Assembly (NCBI GenBank): GCA_006739055.1
Contig: AP019702.1
Span: 2,691,388 to 2,755,387, forward strand
DNA length: 64,000 bases
Reading direction: 5' to 3'
Source: Allostella vacuolata
GTDB lineage: Bacteria > Pseudomonadota > Alphaproteobacteria > ATCC43930 > Allostellaceae
In this document: positions 62,744 through 64,000 of the stretch, piece after piece
How the letters are laid out: every line of letters starts with the position of its first letter
Position numbering within the stretch: position 1 is the stretch's first letter
The notes under the pieces: generated by a model
The model's input: the letters and a program-made list of their open reading frames with translations, nothing else
Databases searched by the model: none
What the model was told of the DNA's origin: nothing
Translations under genes and position numbers: made by a program

Positions 62744-63247
62744 TCAGGTCCCGGGGCCGATGGGGAATACCAGGCAGGTGCCGGTGCCGTGGGCATAGAT
62801 GCGGCCGGCCCCGGCGCCGACGAGGCGGCCCTCGGCGGTGCAGATGCGCCGTCCCTCGCTGACGATCCGTCCCTCGGCGAGCAGCGTTCCGACCTCCGGG
62901 CTGATGGCGCGGGTGAAGTTCACCTTGGTCTCGACGCTGGTGTAGCCGAGCCCGGCCGCCAGCGTGCTGTGCACCGCGCAGCCGATGCAGGAATCGAGCA
63001 GCGTCATGGCGAGGCCGCCATGGATGGTGCCGAGCGGATTGAAGTGGCGTTCCTCCGGCACGATGCGGAACACGGCGCGGCCGCGCTCGACCTCGACCAG
63101 GGCGAAGCCCAGCGTCGCCGCCATCGGCGCCGCCGGATAGGTGCCGGCGGCAAGACCGGTCAGGAAGTCGAGCCCGGTCAGGCCGGCCATCGTCGCCAGC
63201 GGCACGACGCCGACCGGGCGTCCGTCCGTCGCGGTCCGGTTGTCCAT
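62744..63247 (-). CDS. PaaI-type hotdog thioesterase
   Basis: A 167-residue hotdog-fold thioesterase. The catalytic region is FNPLGTIHGGLAMTLLDSCIGCAVHS (HGG and the acidic Asp of the hotdog helix). VETKVNFTRAISPEVGTLLAEGRIVSEGRRICTAEGRLV completes the sheet. It cleaves acyl-CoA thioesters, probably of phenylacetyl- or medium-chain type. Start MDNRTATDG at 63247 is chosen by family length; the longer ORF reads through the next gene. It follows the partial membrane protein gene by 14 nt. Confidence 0.88.
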   Translation of the reverse strand: MDNRTATDGRPVGVVPLATMAGLTGLDFLTGLAAGTYPAAPMAATLGFALVEVERGRAVFRIVPEERHFNPLGTIHGGLAMTLLDSCIGCAVHSTLAAGLGYTSVETKVNFTRAISPEVGTLLAEGRIVSEGRRICTAEGRLVGAGAGRIYAHGTGTCLVFPIGPGT

Positions 63248-63261
63248 CGCCAGTCGCCCTG

Positions 63262-64000
63262 TCAGTCGTTGCGGCCGATCTCGGCGAAGTCGCGCGGCCG
63301 GGTGTGGTCGTCGGCGGCGGCATCGGGCCAGATCAGCTGGTGCAGGTAGGTGCCGACCGGGCTCACCAGCTCGAAGAGCGCGGTGAAGCCGAGAGATGGC
63401 CACAGGCTGCCGATGACGAGGTACGAGACCCCGAGCGATTCGGTCGCCGACGCCACGCGATGGGTGAACCGCTTCCACAGGCTGCGGCGCCACAGCGGCA
63501 GCTCCGACTGCTCCGGATCGATGGTCGCCATTTCCAGCTGCCGCCGCTGCCGCCGGTACTCGTCCTCGCCCATGCGGCCGGTGGCTTTCAGATGGTCGAC
63601 CGCGGCGACGCGGCGTTCGACCAGGCGGCGGCCGAGGTCCGGCCCGTCCCAGGGCGATGGCGGCAGGGCGGCATCCGGGATCTGTCCGCGCAGGCCGAGC
63701 TCGACGGCCTCGCGCGCCCACACCGTCCATGCGCCGAGCCGGCGGATGGAGGCCCGGCGGTCGGGGTCGGCGAAGGCGCGCTCGGGCGACCAGCGGTTGC
63801 CGGCCCAGTCGCGGTCGGGCAGGGCCGAGCGGAAGTCGGGCGGGGCGAAGTAGTAGCGGACGTCCACCACATGGCTGCCGGTGCGGGCGCGGATGCCGAC
63901 GGCAAGCCAGGTCTCGGTGACGAGCGCGCCCAGCGTCGCCAACCGCTCGCGGGCCGCCAGCCACACGGGCGGCCCCGCCACCTCGTCGCTGAGGACGACA
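63262..64000 (-). CDS. Unknown protein with DUF2061-like C-terminal membrane domain (5' end beyond window)
   Basis: At least 245 residues; the reading frame stays open to the right edge, so the start is outside (a GTG at 63981 is only possible). The N-terminal ~150 residues are soluble-looking and unrecognised (ETWLAVGIRARTGSHVVDVRYYFAPPDFRSALPDRDW). A charged helix follows (MGEDEYRRQRRQLEMA). The last ~75 residues, SLWKRFTHRVASATESLGVSYLVIGSLWPSLGFTALFELVSPVGTYLHQLIW, resemble DUF2061 membrane proteins in which a basic start, two helices and a final YLHxxxW are conserved. Function unknown. Same strand and tight spacing with the thioesterase. Confidence 0.6.
   Translation of the reverse strand, partial: VVLSDEVAGPPVWLAARERLATLGALVTETWLAVGIRARTGSHVVDVRYYFAPPDFRSALPDRDWAGNRWSPERAFADPDRRASIRRLGAWTVWAREAVELGLRGQIPDAALPPSPWDGPDLGRRLVERRVAAVDHLKATGRMGEDEYRRQRRQLEMATIDPEQSELPLWRRSLWKRFTHRVASATESLGVSYLVIGSLWPSLGFTALFELVSPVGTYLHQLIWPDAAADDHTRPRDFAEIGRND

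Overview
The window is 64 kb of chromosomal DNA with very high GC content, dense genes on both strands and short spacers. Protein families (TerC, MmgE/PrpD, FCD-type GntR, MurR/RpiR, two ABC importers, CydDC-like ABC fusion, Co-type nitrile hydratase, many RTX proteins) and codon use suggest a high-GC alphaproteobacterium, Rhodospirillales-like. This is inference from gene content; there is no rRNA to place it. I see no transposase, integrase, phage gene or CRISPR array.

Layout. 1-3.8 kb: an aldo/keto reductase, SMP-30 lactonase, histidine kinase and response regulator on the minus strand. 3.9-5.8 kb: the first RTX secreted protein. 6-12.6 kb: ordinary metabolism and small envelope proteins (acyl-CoA dehydrogenase, acetyltransferases, class V aminotransferase, Rap1a-like protein, glycine-zipper lipoprotein, RraA-like protein, N-formylglutamate amidohydrolase). 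12.7-23.5 kb: three paralogous giant secreted proteins. Each has seven FG-GAP blades, a Pro linker, a cadherin-like domain and an RTX tail. A small hypothetical gene, terC and an OxyR-like regulator sit between the first and second. 23.9 kb: tRNA-Val(GAC). 24.3-30.5 kb: Co-type nitrile hydratase behind a PAS/PAS hybrid kinase and a GAF-GGDEF-EAL protein. 30.8-35.4 kb: a fused double ABC exporter and an RpiR regulator. 35.8-37.7 kb: a small protein, a GDT1-type cation exchanger and a DUF938 methyltransferase.

37.9-41.8 kb: the most unusual locus. It has a 44-residue peptide gene with a perfect ribosome-binding site, a HExxH peptide-modification-type protein, a cyanophycin-synthetase-like ATP-grasp protein with a decayed Mur-ligase tail, and a DehI-type protein. 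All are co-directional with spacers of 7-35 nt. It looks like a small modified-peptide (RiPP-like) cassette.

41.8-55.2 kb: a transport and catabolism block with a periplasmic binding protein, two beta-hydroxyacid dehydrogenases, an ABC importer without its ATPase, MmgE/PrpD, a complete SsuABC/TauABC-type importer, an FCD GntR regulator, NIPSNAP, a TauD/TfdA dioxygenase and a nitroreductase. 55.4-60.7 kb: a giant SBBP-repeat RTX protein whose frame is broken twice with compensating shifts. 60.8-64 kb: a serine beta-lactamase-like hydrolase whose ribosome-binding site lies inside a perfect hairpin, a CDP-alcohol phosphatidyltransferase, a thioesterase and a partial membrane protein.

Two themes recur. 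The first is surface or secreted Ca-binding proteins: five RTX genes, each followed by a strong hairpin, most preceded by a poly-G ribosome-binding site, two of them frame-disrupted in the Pro-rich linkers or nearby homopolymers. The second is uptake and oxidation of small organic acids, amides and nitriles under one-gene-local regulators with visible palindromic operators.
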